DNA of 64,000 nucleotides from DOZZ01 sp963792655 (GCA_963792655.1 CAWBWU010000003.1:124001-188000); one strand, 5' to 3'. Counted from the first letter of the stretch, positions 46,481 through 55,906 are shown. Notes: a model not told the origin generated them from the letters alone. Numbers and translations: made by a program.

Positions 46481-48787
46481 TCAGTACGCGGTCAGAAATG
46501 CAATCGGCGCCGCGGGCGGCGCAGTTCCGCCGAGCGCCTGCTGCACGACGGCGTCGATGGCTTCGGGCTTGGTAAACCCATCGAAGCGTTTCAATTGCTT
46601 GCCGCTTTTATCGAACACGAGCGTCACCGGCAACTGCTCAACCTGAAACTTGGTCTTCGCGGCTTCACTGGCCATAGCCACTGGATACGCGAAGGGATGT
46701 TCTTTCATGAACGGCGGGACCACTGCGCCATCGTCATCGATCGATATACCCAACACCGCCACGCCCTTTGAACCGTACTTTTGGTGCAAGGCGTTGAATG
46801 ACGGAATCTCCTGGCGGCAAGGCACGCACCACGTCGCCCAGAAATTCACGACGAGTACTTGTCCCGAGAGGCTGCTCGTATCGAACGCGCCACCGGCGAC
46901 TTGGTTCAGTGCAGCGCCATCGAACACGCCTGATGTTGCCGGAGCTGCGGCCAGCACGGATTTCGGCTGCGTGTTGAGGAACGCGGTGAACTCATTCACA
47001 TTACGCGTGAGGCCCGGAAACGAAGCAACCACGCTTGGTTCGGCACCGTTCTTCCCGGGATCGTAGATCACGTAATAGGGAATCGCGATGGTGTCAAACT
47101 TGGTCTCTTCCAGCTTCTGATTGGCCTGTGACGCGGCATCGGTGCTGTCGGTATAGAGATCGACCAGCACGAAGTCTTTCAATGCGCCGGCAATCTCCGG
47201 CTTCGGGAACATGTTGCTCTTCATCCAATGGCAATTGGTGCACGCGTAGCCAGTGAAGTTGACCAGCACCTTCTTGTTCTCCGCGCGTGCTTTCGCGAGC
47301 GCACCGTCGAGATCGTTGGTCAGCCACACCATGCCCGTGCTATCGGACGCTTTGTCCGCAGGAGGAACGATGGCGTCTAACTCGCCGAGCCTTCCGCCGT
47401 TCAGACCCGGCACAAGCGTGATTGCGAAAACGACAAAAGCCATGCCGATGAAGAGGCGGCCAAGACCGAGCTTCTCGTCTTTATTGATGCCTTCAAGACG
47501 CAGGAACCCCAGCAGGTACAGACCGGCCATGATGAACAACACGATCCACGCGGCAAGAAAGCGCTCGCGCGTGATCACGTTCCAGCGCAGCACCAGATCG
47601 ATCGCCGACAGGTACTTCAGCATCGCGGCGATAATCACGAAGCCCATCACGACCTTGACCCGCGCGAGCCATCCGCCACTGCGCGGCAGCTTCTTCAAGT
47701 AGCTGGGAAAAATCGCGAGCAGGAAGAACGGCAGCGATAATCCTGTTGCGAAAATTGCCATGCCCAGCAGCGGACGCACCACCCCGCCCTGCACCGATGC
47801 CGCCAGCAGTGAGCCCATGAACGGTCCCACGCACGCAAATGATGTAAGCGCAAACGTGAGGCCCATCAGCAACGTGCCTACGGTGCCGCCGCCTTCAGAC
47901 GCCTGATTCAGGCGAGTCAACACACCCGAAGGAATGGTGATCTCGAATGCGCCAAGCAAGCTCAACCCGAAGACGCCGAAGACGATAGCAATGACCGCGT
48001 TGACCCACGGATTGGACCCAAGCTGCTTCACGCCCGAGGCGCCCAGCAGCGCGGATGTGATCAACCCAAGCGCAGAGAAGAGCACGATGATTCCGAGACA
48101 GAAGATCGCCGCCTGCACGATCGAAGCGCGCCGCGTCGTCTCCTTCTGATTGAGGAAGAACGACATCGTGATGGGGATCATCGGAAACACGCAGGGCGTG
48201 AAAATCGATGCGAGCCCGAACCCGAACGCCGCGAGCAGAAATGCGCCTAAGCCGCCGTCAGCAGCTTGAAGCCGGGGTTGCTGCACTACGGGTAAGCGGG
48301 CGCCCGTCACTTCGGTGTATCCCGCGGGGATGGCTGTTGCGGCAGTCTGCGTGACCGAGTCGATTGTGGCAGTAACGGTTCGCGTCACCGGAGGGATGCA
48401 GGATGTCGCGCTGCAGACCTGGTAGCGAGGCTTTACTTCGAGCGTGATGGGAACGCTTGCCGCTTTCGCCAGCGAAAGTTCGAGCAGGAAATCCGCGTTG
48501 TGCAGATACGTTTCGGTGTCCGCTTGAAAGTTCGCGTCGAACGCGCGGTCCGGCTTCGGCTCGAAGATGCGGACTTTCTGTATGGCAGCGTTCGGCGTGA
48601 CCGCGATGGTGGTCGGAATCGGACCGGGCGGCGTCGTCAGCGAATAGAGATGCCAGCCATCGTCGATCCGCGCTTCGAGGTGGGCCAGTACGGGTGAGCC
48701 TGCCTCAGTGCGCAATGTCCAGTGCACATGATCCGGCGTGGCCCCGAACAGAGGCACGCACAACAACATAAGCACCAGCGTCTTCAT
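46481..48787 (-). CDS. DsbD-like thiol:disulfide transporter with two thioredoxin domains
   Basis: A 768-residue protein from the ATG at 48787, which opens with a signal peptide. Domain order: periplasmic DsbC-like domain (about 20-150, with VCSATSCIPP), eight membrane helices of DsbD type (about 180-465, with FTPCVFPMIPI and FACVGPF, the paired transmembrane Cys), a first thioredoxin domain with ACTNC (about 510-520), and a second TlpA/ResA-like domain with WATWCVPCRQEIPS (about 650). Classic DsbD has only one C-terminal thioredoxin. It should carry electrons from cytoplasmic thioredoxin to periplasmic cysteines, useful for cytochrome c maturation. The frame extends upstream to 48958 but lacks support. 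Confidence 0.88.
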   Translation of the reverse strand: MKTLVLMLLCVPLFGATPDHVHWTLRTEAGSPVLAHLEARIDDGWHLYSLTTPPGPIPTTIAVTPNAAIQKVRIFEPKPDRAFDANFQADTETYLHNADFLLELSLAKAASVPITLEVKPRYQVCSATSCIPPVTRTVTATIDSVTQTAATAIPAGYTEVTGARLPVVQQPRLQAADGGLGAFLLAAFGFGLASIFTPCVFPMIPITMSFFLNQKETTRRASIVQAAIFCLGIIVLFSALGLITSALLGASGVKQLGSNPWVNAVIAIVFGVFGLSLLGAFEITIPSGVLTRLNQASEGGGTVGTLLMGLTFALTSFACVGPFMGSLLAASVQGGVVRPLLGMAIFATGLSLPFFLLAIFPSYLKKLPRSGGWLARVKVVMGFVIIAAMLKYLSAIDLVLRWNVITRERFLAAWIVLFIMAGLYLLGFLRLEGINKDEKLGLGRLFIGMAFVVFAITLVPGLNGGRLGELDAIVPPADKASDSTGMVWLTNDLDGALAKARAENKKVLVNFTGYACTNCHWMKSNMFPKPEIAGALKDFVLVDLYTDSTDAASQANQKLEETKFDTIAIPYYVIYDPGKNGAEPSVVASFPGLTRNVNEFTAFLNTQPKSVLAAAPATSGVFDGAALNQVAGGAFDTSSLSGQVLVVNFWATWCVPCRQEIPSFNALHQKYGSKGVAVLGISIDDDGAVVPPFMKEHPFAYPVAMASEAAKTKFQVEQLPVTLVFDKSGKQLKRFDGFTKPEAIDAVVQQALGGTAPPAAPIAFLTAY

Positions 48788-48840
48788 CAGACTTGCCTGA
48801 GAATAGGTTGCCAGACGCAAAGGATTTCTTCCAGCGGCTC

Positions 48841-49848
48841 TTAAGTTGGGACGCACTTCAGGCGCTCTTCCATCTCGCGGTTGAGCTTGCGCGCGGAGAA
48901 TTCTTTCGCGACACGAATCGCGTTGAAGATCGCGTTCGCGTCGGAACGGCCGTGGCAAATAATGCAGACGCCGCTGAGGCCCAACAGAGGTGCACCGCCG
49001 TATTCGGAGTAGTCGACGCGCTTCCGCAGGTCAGCGTATGCGCCGCGCGAGAGTACGTAACCCATTTTGCGCGACAGCGAGGTGCGCATCGAATCGCGCA
49101 GCATGCCTTTGATCATCTCGGCCACACCTTCGCTCACCTTCAGCGTGACGTTGCCGATAAAGCCATCGCACACAATGACGTCCGCAATGCCTGAGTAGAC
49201 GTCGCGCCCTTCGACGTTGCCGATAAAATTCAGATCGAGCGACTTCAGAATGGGCGTGGCAGCGCGGGTCAAGTCGTTGCCTTTATGTTCTTCTTCGCCG
49301 ATCGAAAGCAGACCTACGCGCGGGTTGTCGCGCCGCAGCACAAGGCGTGAGTACACTTCACCCATCACGGCGAATTGCGCCAGCATCTCGGGCGAGCAAT
49401 CGACATTGGCGCCCACGTCGACTACCACCACGGGCTGGCCGGGGATTTTGGTGGGAAACAGACCCGAGAGCGCGGGGCGATCGACGCCCGGCACTTTACC
49501 CAGGACCATCTTGGCGATAGCCATACACGCGCCCGTATTGCCGGCCGACACGAAACCATCGGCCCCGCCTGAATGCACCAGGCGCGTGCCGACATGCATC
49601 GAGCTGTTCTTTTTAGAGCGCGCAGCTTTCGCCGCGCTATCTTCCATGGTGACGAATTCCTCGGCCGGCACGATCTCGACCGGAAGATTCTTCCAATCGC
49701 CGCGCCGTTCGAGCGCAGGGAGAATGACCTCTTCGCGCCCGACCAGCAGGACCTTTACATTCAACGACTCCGCAGCGCGTAAGGCACCTTCCACCTCGGG
49801 CTTTGGGTGGGAGTCCCCGCCCATCGCGTCGAGTGCAATCGTGACCAT
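48841..49848 (-). CDS. plsX: Phosphate acyltransferase PlsX
   Basis: A 335-residue PlsX. The start IALDAMGGDSHPKPEVEGAL is diagnostic, as are the later VVVDVGANVDCSPEMLAQFA and FIGNVEGRDVYSGIADVIVC. It makes acyl-phosphate from acyl-ACP, the entry to phosphatidic acid synthesis with PlsY. It is the last gene of the conserved yceD-rpmF-plsX order, 18 bp after rpmF. No fab genes follow here, unlike in many bacteria; the dsbD-like gene comes next. Confidence 0.96.
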   Translation of the reverse strand: MVTIALDAMGGDSHPKPEVEGALRAAESLNVKVLLVGREEVILPALERRGDWKNLPVEIVPAEEFVTMEDSAAKAARSKKNSSMHVGTRLVHSGGADGFVSAGNTGACMAIAKMVLGKVPGVDRPALSGLFPTKIPGQPVVVVDVGANVDCSPEMLAQFAVMGEVYSRLVLRRDNPRVGLLSIGEEEHKGNDLTRAATPILKSLDLNFIGNVEGRDVYSGIADVIVCDGFIGNVTLKVSEGVAEMIKGMLRDSMRTSLSRKMGYVLSRGAYADLRKRVDYSEYGGAPLLGLSGVCIICHGRSDANAIFNAIRVAKEFSARKLNREMEERLKCVPT

Positions 49849-49866
49849 GTGTGGCGCGGGCGTTAA

Positions 49867-50049
49867 TTACTGCGCTGCGACTTCGATGACTTCGCGGCCC
49901 TTATAGTGACCGCAAAAGGGGCAGGCACGGTGCGGCAGCTTCTTCTCATTGCACTGCGGACATTCCGACACTCCCACCTTCCTCAGCGCATCATGCGCGC
50001 GGCGCTTGCCCGTGCGGGCAGCAGAATGTCTCCGTTTCGGATTTGGCAT
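49867..50049 (-). CDS. rpmF: Ribosomal protein bL32
   Basis: A 60-residue ribosomal protein: MPNPKRRHSAARTGKRRAHD, then a zinc-ribbon of the C+ form (CPQCNEKKLPHRACPFCGHY; four cysteines). Length and basic N-terminus match bL32. It is a component of the large subunit. The gene lies between yceD and plsX, the most common arrangement. The start has AGGTGA upstream. Confidence 0.97.
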   Translation of the reverse strand: MPNPKRRHSAARTGKRRAHDALRKVGVSECPQCNEKKLPHRACPFCGHYKGREVIEVAAQ

Positions 50050-50082
50050 CAGTTCACCTCGTTTTCGATAGTTCTCGTGCGG

Positions 50083-50613
50083 TTAACTTCCCGCAGTCAG
50101 ATTTTTCAGCGCCGCCCAGCGATCGTCGGTAGGACGAGCGTGGCAGTCGCAGTTCACAACATTACGATCCGATCCGCAGACCGGACAGATTCCTTTGCAA
50201 TCCTCGCGGCAGATCCGCTGCATCGGCAACTGCAGCAGAATCTGTTCCACCAGGACTTGCTCCAGCTCAATTCCCTCGCCCTCATAAAAGCCGATTTCCG
50301 TATCGGCTTCCTGGATGGCGATCTCTTCACCGGCTTCCACAACGGCCGCCGGCTCATAAAACAGATCGAACGCCGCATCGATCGGAAACTTCGCCGGGTT
50401 CAAGCAGCGGTCGCATTCACAACCGACTTCGCCGCTGATTGTGCCTTGCAACCGCACTTGTCCTTCAACGCCGGGCAACAGTTCCGCCTGCCCCACTGCG
50501 TGCAATGGCCCCAGCGCCTTCATACCGGAATCAGCAAAGTCCAGTTCACCTGGCGCATAGACCTGATCGAAAGCGAGTTTGCGAGCCTCTAAATCCTGAA
50601 TTCTGAGCAACAT
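50083..50613 (-). CDS. yceD: YceD family protein (DUF177)
   Basis: A 176-residue DUF177 protein: CDRCLNPAKFPIDAAFDLFY, then EGEGIELEQVLVEQILLQLP and MQRICREDCKGICPVCGSDR, the family's cysteine-rich end. YceD is linked to 23S rRNA abundance and is almost always found before rpmF, as here. It is first in the operon. A TATACT lies about 40 bp upstream, but no -35 is clear. Confidence 0.93.
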   Translation of the reverse strand: MLLRIQDLEARKLAFDQVYAPGELDFADSGMKALGPLHAVGQAELLPGVEGQVRLQGTISGEVGCECDRCLNPAKFPIDAAFDLFYEPAAVVEAGEEIAIQEADTEIGFYEGEGIELEQVLVEQILLQLPMQRICREDCKGICPVCGSDRNVVNCDCHARPTDDRWAALKNLTAGS

Positions 50614-50658
50614 GGGATAAAAAGGCGGAAGTATCCGAAACTACGAAGTATAGCAGCT

Positions 50659-51054
50659 TTAGCCCCGGTATTGCTCGTCGGTGACCTGCTCCATCCACTG
50701 CACCACTTTGCCGTCCTTCTTCTCCTGAATTGCAATGTGGGTCATCGCGGTAGTCGCGGTCGCACCGTGCCAGTGTTTCTCGCCGGGTGCGAACCAGACA
50801 ACATCGCCTGGGCGGATCTCCTCGCGTGGGCCGCCTTCGTGCTGAGCCCATCCGCAACCTGCGGTAACGATCAGCGTCTGACCTAGCGGATGTGTGTGCC
50901 AGGCGGTGCGCGCACCCGGCTCAAAGGTAACGCTGGCGCACTGCATAAAAGCGGGGTCCGGTGTTTGGAATAAGGGGTCAATGCGGACGGTGCCTGAGAA
51001 CCAATCTGACGGACCTCTCGTCGATGGTGATGATCCAACTCGCTTGATCTCCAT
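50659..51054 (-). CDS. Cupin-domain protein
   Basis: A 131-residue single cupin. Motif 1 is seen as ARTAWHTHPLGQTLIVTAGC (two His, then Gln where many have Glu), motif 2 as PGDVVWFAPGEKHWHGATAT. This matches the small manganese cupins of the hydroxynitrile lyase/CarboxymuconolactoneD-like group, often annotated as cupin of unknown role. GAGGAG lies six bases before the ATG. It probably binds one metal ion. Substrate is unknown. Confidence 0.88.
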   Translation of the reverse strand: MEIKRVGSSPSTRGPSDWFSGTVRIDPLFQTPDPAFMQCASVTFEPGARTAWHTHPLGQTLIVTAGCGWAQHEGGPREEIRPGDVVWFAPGEKHWHGATATTAMTHIAIQEKKDGKVVQWMEQVTDEQYRG

Positions 51055-51184
51055 TTGATCTCCTCGTGTATGACCGAATGCCTGCCCTTCAGCTTAGCCG
51101 TTGCAACCGTCAGTAGCCGATACCAATGCATTTCGGCCGCTGGTAACTCTTGCGACACTCTCGGCGGCGCATCATGATTGCCAT

Positions 51185-51578
51185 ATGCAGGAAACTTTCC
51201 ATCTCGGTGAGCAACAGCTCGTCGCTTTTATTGCTACTCGTGATCCCGATCGCGCAAGGAAGTTTTACGGTGAGACGTTGAAGTTCCGCCTCGTATCCGA
51301 GGAGCTTCCCTTTGCTTTAGTGTTCGACGCAAAAGGCACAATGCTGCGAGTCACTGTCGTGCGGAGAGATGAGGCCAGCGGCTTACACCGTGCTTGGCTG
51401 GCAAATACCGAACATCACCGAGGCGACGAACGCACTTCGGCAAAGTGGAATCCAATTCGAACGATTCGAGGGCATGCAGCAAGACGAATCCGGCGTTTGG
51501 ACGGCGCCCAGCGGTGCCAAAATAGCCTGGTTCAAAGACCCGGACGGCAACGTGTTGAGCATTTCACAAGCCCCCTAG
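51185..51578 (+). CDS. VOC/glyoxalase-fold protein (one frameshift)
   Basis: The first VOC half (LVAFIATRDPDRARKFYGET, FALVFDAKGTMLRVTVV) is read to about 51370; one extra base then moves the frame. The second half continues with TVLGWQIPNITEATNALRQS and GAKIAWFKDPDGNVLSISQA. Joined length is about 131 residues, right for a single VOC domain. Such proteins include isomerases, dioxygenases and resistance proteins; which one applies is not visible. The end overlaps the glycosyltransferase gene on the other strand by 15 bp. Confidence 0.75.
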
Positions 51579-52700
51579 CGTACGCGCCATCAGGTCTGGA
51601 ATTTCGAACACGGCACGATTGTTCAGAGCTGCCGCGCGTTCGCGGAATGCCGCGAACTTCTCGGGTGCGAGCATTTGCTCCACGCCTTCCACGATATCGC
51701 GGTAGGTCGGCAACACCACGCCCACTCCCTGCTGTCGAATCCAGTCAGCGTTGAAGCGTTCTTGCGGCAATGTCCATGCGTTCTTGACGACAATTACCGG
51801 CAAATGCATATGCAGTGCCTCGCTGATGCTGCCGGGTCCTGGTTTACCGATGAAGAAGTCCGAAAGGTGCATGAAACGCGGAATGTCTTTCGTGAAGTGT
51901 TCCACGTGCATCGGCATGCTGCCGCGGCGTTCTTTTAAGCGCGCTGCGAGTTTCTCGTTATGCCCGCAGATTTGAATTAACTGCACCGGCAGCTTCGCGG
52001 CCTCAAGCCGCCGCGCAATCAGGTTCATCGCAGCGGATCCGTGCCCGCCGAACAGCACCAGGCCGGTCAACAGGTCCGGCCGTAAGCCGAGAGCTTCGCG
52101 TTCCCTGGCACGGTCGACCGTTACAGGCTCATAGAAGCGCGGATGCAGAATCATCCCGCTGGTGCGCACGATTTTTTGCTCCGGATATCCGATGCGGCGC
52201 GCCTGTTCAACCGCCTTCGCCGTACCGCAGACGATCTGCTGATTCTGCCGCGGCTCCATCCAGAAGTGCGGCGGCAAGTCTGCCAGGTCAGTCATGACAG
52301 TCATCATCGGTGTGCCCGGCCGGCTTCGCTGCAACCCTTGATACAGTGCGCGGTTGAAATTTGGGATGAGCGAAACGACTAAGTCAGGCTTGTTACTGTT
52401 CCAGTACTCTTTGAGGATTTTGACCTGTTTCGAATGGTAGAGCCGAATCAACCCGTGTAGTGCTTTGATTAGTTGCGGCGAGCCGAAAGTCCAACCTCTC
52501 TTCAGCGAGATGTTGTACATATCCTGCACGCGCATGCCGGTAACTTTGCGGAAGATGTCCAGTGAATCGAACAGTTCCTGCAAATTCACGAGTTCCAGTT
52601 GCCATGGCCGCTTCTGTTCTTCGATGACTTGCCGCAGCGCCATCGCGGCGCTCCGGTGACCTCCGCCCGCGTCAAAGAAAACAAGCTGAACACGCTTCAT
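51564..52700 (-). CDS. MGDG synthase-like glycosyltransferase (GT28)
   Basis: A 378-residue GT-B enzyme. The N-terminus VQLVFFDAGGGHRSAAMALR has the GGGH loop of the monogalactosyldiacylglycerol synthase family. The donor domain contains LVLFGGHGSAAMNLIARRLE and FIGKPGPGSISEALHMHLPV. Such enzymes add a sugar to diacylglycerol to make glycolipids. No signal peptide is seen; it should bind the inner membrane. It is divergent from the PHP gene across 125 bp that holds two small palindromes. Confidence 0.85.
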   Translation of the reverse strand: MKRVQLVFFDAGGGHRSAAMALRQVIEEQKRPWQLELVNLQELFDSLDIFRKVTGMRVQDMYNISLKRGWTFGSPQLIKALHGLIRLYHSKQVKILKEYWNSNKPDLVVSLIPNFNRALYQGLQRSRPGTPMMTVMTDLADLPPHFWMEPRQNQQIVCGTAKAVEQARRIGYPEQKIVRTSGMILHPRFYEPVTVDRAREREALGLRPDLLTGLVLFGGHGSAAMNLIARRLEAAKLPVQLIQICGHNEKLAARLKERRGSMPMHVEHFTKDIPRFMHLSDFFIGKPGPGSISEALHMHLPVIVVKNAWTLPQERFNADWIRQQGVGVVLPTYRDIVEGVEQMLAPEKFAAFRERAAALNNRAVFEIPDLMARTLGGL

Positions 52701-52754
52701 TCGCTAAACGATTCTGTCACGCTCGCGACGCCGCGCCGCGATAGGCCGCGCCAA

Positions 52755-52802
52755 AACAGTTCTGTTCACAGTTGTTTCGTCATACCGTCACGAAATCGTG
52801 AC
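52755..52802. promoter_or_regulatory. Two operator-like palindromes in a divergent gap
   Basis: AACAGTTCTGTT (52755-52766) and GTCACGA-AA-TCGTGAC (52787-52802, perfect 7-bp arms) lie between the divergent glycosyltransferase and PHP genes. A TATACA box follows at 52814-52819, placing the second palindrome at about the -35 position of a PHP gene promoter. They look like regulator binding sites. Confidence 0.45.
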
Positions 52803-52825
52803 TGGCCAATTTCTATACATAGGCT

Positions 52826-53689
52826 ATGCGATGCGATCTACACGTCCATACGCGGCACTCGGGCATGTGTTCGATTCCTTTTCTGCGGGCCGTCTGCCGC
52901 GAGTGTTACTCCGAACCGGCGGCCGTATACAAAAAACTCAAACGCATGGGGATGGGCCTGGTCACTGTTACCGATCACGATTCCATCGACGCAGCCGAAG
53001 CTCTGCGCCACCACCCCGACTTTTTCCTAAGCCAGGAAGTCACCTGCCACATGCCGAGCGGCAACGAGCTGCATGTCGGTGTCTATGACATTACCGAGCG
53101 CCAGCATATCCGTCTACAGCGCCTCGCGGCGGACTTGCCAGCGCTTCTTGCGTACCTCAACGAACAGCGGATCCTGTTCTCGGCGAACCACATCTTCTCG
53201 GGCCTGACCGGGCGTCGCGACATCGCCGACTTCGATTGGTTCCAGGCGGCGTTCCCCGCATTCGAAATTCGCAACGGGTGCATGCTGGAGGCCAGCAATC
53301 GCAGCGCATCACGGCTGGCAGAGACGGGAGGCAAGATCGGCCTGGGCGGCAGCGATGCGCATACTCTCGCGTCTGCCGGATCGTGCTGGACGGAAGTACC
53401 GGGCGCGCGCACCAAGCAGGAGTTCTTCGCCGGTCTCCGAGCCGGGCGTGCTACCGTGAAAGGTAGTCACGGTAATTACTGGAAGCTGACCCGCGATGTC
53501 CTGCAGATCGGCGGCAACATGATGAAGGAGAAGCCCTTCACCACCCCGATGCTGATGCTCGGTCTGCTTGCCCCGGTCGTCACGGCTGCAAACTACGTAC
53601 TCGAAAAGCGGTTCTCCCAAAGCTGGACCCGGCGCATCAACTTCCCGCCGGTCGAAGTTGAAACTGCTGCGGCGAGGTTCGCCGCATGA
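52826..53689 (+). CDS. PHP-domain metal-dependent phosphoesterase
   Basis: A 287-residue PHP protein. The first motif CDLHVHTRHSGMCS starts at residue 3, so the ATG at 52826 cannot lie much further downstream. Further metal ligands are in VTVTDHDSIDAAEAL, FSANHIFSG and GGSDAHTLASAG. The C-terminus has a hydrophobic stretch (LMLGLLAPVVTAANYVL) that may contact membrane. Family members hydrolyse phosphoesters such as nucleotides or inositol phosphates. The next gene, a PAP2 phosphatase, overlaps by four bases, so both may act in lipid turnover. TATACA ends six bases before the ATG. Confidence 0.85.
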   Translation: MRCDLHVHTRHSGMCSIPFLRAVCRECYSEPAAVYKKLKRMGMGLVTVTDHDSIDAAEALRHHPDFFLSQEVTCHMPSGNELHVGVYDITERQHIRLQRLAADLPALLAYLNEQRILFSANHIFSGLTGRRDIADFDWFQAAFPAFEIRNGCMLEASNRSASRLAETGGKIGLGGSDAHTLASAGSCWTEVPGARTKQEFFAGLRAGRATVKGSHGNYWKLTRDVLQIGGNMMKEKPFTTPMLMLGLLAPVVTAANYVLEKRFSQSWTRRINFPPVEVETAAARFAA

Positions 53690-54210
53690 TCTCAATGTTC
53701 TCGGCAATCTCAAACGGCGACCATAAATTGATGCGGCGGATCAACCGCTGGAGCGCCCCGCAATGGGTGCGGCTCTGGATGATCTGGGCCACGCGATTGG
53801 GAGACGGATGGTTGTGGTCGATGATGGGTCTCATCATCCTGATCTTTGGCGGTCAGGACCGCTTTGCGGCAATCGGCGCTTCTGGTTTGGCTTCGGCGTC
53901 CGGCACCATCTTCTTCATGGCGATCAAACGCGCCTGCAACCGTAGCCGCCCTTGCGCGACCGAGCCTCACTGCTGGGCAAGCCTGTTGCCGCCGGATCGC
54001 TTCTCGTTCCCGTCTGGACATAGCATCAACGCGTTCGCGATCACCACGCCGATGATCCTGTTTTATCCCGCGTTGACCACCGGTCTGTTGTTCTGCGCTC
54101 TCAGCGTGGCGGTTTCGCGCATCCTGCTGGGCTTGCATTTCTTAAGCGACGTCGTCGCCGGTTGCCTGATCGGAATCCTGATCGGCTACGGCGCATTTCT
54201 ACTTTTCTAA
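53686..54210 (+). CDS. PAP2-type membrane phosphatase
   Basis: A 174-residue membrane protein with about five helices. The phosphatase motifs are KRACNRSRPC, FSFPSGHSINAFA and SRILLGLHFLSDVVAG, the KxxxxxxRP-PSGH-SRxxxxxHxxxD set. It removes phosphate from phosphatidic acid, phosphatidylglycerophosphate or undecaprenyl diphosphate. The overlap with the PHP gene (ATGA) and the nearby glycolipid synthase suggest phosphatidic acid as a possible substrate; this is inference. Confidence 0.88.
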   Translation: MISMFSAISNGDHKLMRRINRWSAPQWVRLWMIWATRLGDGWLWSMMGLIILIFGGQDRFAAIGASGLASASGTIFFMAIKRACNRSRPCATEPHCWASLLPPDRFSFPSGHSINAFAITTPMILFYPALTTGLLFCALSVAVSRILLGLHFLSDVVAGCLIGILIGYGAFLLF

Positions 54211-54288
54211 TCCGCGCTTTTTCTCATAAGTTGCGTTTTGTGTGCGCCTAAAGCGACGTTCCGCGCATAGACTAATTGCGGAGCGCAC

Positions 54289-55714
54289 ATGCCTCAAGAG
54301 CCGAAGTTCAACCGCTGGTGGATTCCGCTTGCGGCCATTCTGATCCACATCTGCATTGGTTCGGTGTATGCGTGGAGCACATTCAACCGCCCCATCAAAG
54401 CCCTTTTTCCGAACGATCCGGCCTGGTTCTCACCACCCTACACGACCTTCACCACCGCCCTTGTACTGCTCGGCCTGAGCGCTGCATTCGGCGGGCCTTG
54501 GGTGGAGCGCCGCGGCCCGCGCGTTGCCGCCACTGCCGCTGCGATTTTTTTCGGGACGGGCTTGCTGATTGGCGGTCTCGGCCTGGTATTCAAGATTTCG
54601 CCGCTGGTATTCGCCGGCATGGGCGTCATCGGAGGGATCGGTTGCGGGCTCGGATACATCGCGCCTGTCAGCACGTTGGTCAAGTGGTTTCCGGATCGCC
54701 GCGGGATGGCAACCGGGATGGCGGTGATGGGTTTTGGCGGCGGCGCATTCATCGCCGGGAAGCTAAGCGCAGAGCTGATCCAGCGCGTCGGCGTCGCGAG
54801 CACCATCATGATCATGGGCGGCATCTATCTCTGCGTCATGCTGCTGGGCGCGCTGCTGATCCGCCGTCCGCCTGATGGCTGGACGCCCGAGGGCTGGACA
54901 CCGCCGGCGCAGACCAACGCGATGGTCACCAGCGTAAGCCTCACCCGGAATGAGGCAGTGCGCACGCGGCAGTTCTATCTGCTGTGGGGAATGCTCTTCA
55001 TCAACGTCACGGCAGGGATCGGAATCCTGGCTCAGGCATCTCCGATGGTGCAGGATCTCTTCCGCAAGACGCCTCTGGAAGCAGCGGCGCTGCGTTTCCA
55101 TCATCAGCCTGTTCAATGCCGGAGGACGCTTCTTCTGGGCTTCGCTTTCCGACTACATTGGCCGCCGCGCGACATACCTGACTTTCTTCATCGTCCAGAT
55201 CGGACTGTTCGTTGCCATCCCGAAGATTGCCGCGCGCCAGCAATGGTTTTGGTTCGAGTGCGCTCTGTGCGTTGTGCTTTCGATGTATGGCGGCGGCTTC
55301 GCTACCATTCCGGCTTTCCTTGCCGACTTATTCGGGCCCAAAAACGTAGGGGCAATTCATGGCGCGGTGTTGACAGCGTGGAGTGCCGCTGCGGTGGTAG
55401 GCCCGGTGATCATCACGGAACTCGCCAGCCACAGTAAGGCTCGTGCCGGAACGGTCAAAGTGCATACGTACGACCTGCCGCTTGAGGTGCTGGCTGGATT
55501 TCTGGCGGTTGGTGTGGTGCTCGCGCTTCTAGTCAGGCCGCTGCGAAGGGCCGGAGATCAGTTAGGTTCCGAGAACGTGTTACCGGGGCCCAGGCTGCGC
55601 GCAATCGTTAGGCGCAAGATTATGAGAACCGTGCCGAGCAAGATCAAGGCACTCGGTTCGGGCACAGATGAAGCTTCACTTACGGCTTTGCCCACTAAGA
55701 TGCTGAGCGAGTAG
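54289..55714 (+). CDS. OFA-family MFS transporter (one frameshift)
   Basis: A 12-helix major facilitator of the oxalate/formate antiporter type. The first half (RWWIPLAAILIHICIGSVYA, VKWFPDRRGMATGMAVMGFG) is in one frame to about 55090. The second half continues in the next frame (ISLFNAGGRFFWASLSDYIG, GAIHGAVLTAWSAAAVVGPV). Length is about 475 residues, slightly long: the last 50 residues (after 55558) overlap the antisense PEP-CTERM gene and are probably not real, or another shift is hidden there. The substrate is likely a small carboxylate. GCGGAG precedes the ATG. Confidence 0.82.
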
Positions 55715-55906
55715 AAGACCGCCTGGGTAACTGGCGATTCTGTCATGATCCCCGCTACTACGGCATGGCTGGGTGGGGAGCTTGGCGGCCCGAAAGATGC
55801 CGTCGCGCGCGGAAGTAGTAGAACCAGGATGATTCGTGTTGCACCAAGCCGAAGAAACGGAGACAGCAGCCACAATAACAATCGCGGCCGCGAATTGTTT
55901 CAACAT
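55558..55906 (-). CDS. Small PEP-CTERM protein (one frameshift)
   Basis: From the ATG at 55906, a signal peptide (MLKQFAAAIVIVAAVSVSSA) leads a Ser/Thr-rich region. Near 55845 the frame shifts; the next frame continues ASFGPPSSPPSHAVVAG and ends with EASSVPEPSALILLGTVLII then LRLTIARS, the PEP-CTERM sorting signal (VPEPS, hydrophobic span, basic tail). The joined product is about 115 residues. Exosortase would anchor or release it at the envelope; no exosortase gene is in the window. The 3' end lies antisense to the MFS gene's annotated tail. Confidence 0.6.

Noticed and set aside
54276..54875. 199-residue frame overlapping the transporter start
   Set aside because: Arg/His-rich shadow of the MFS transporter in another frame.
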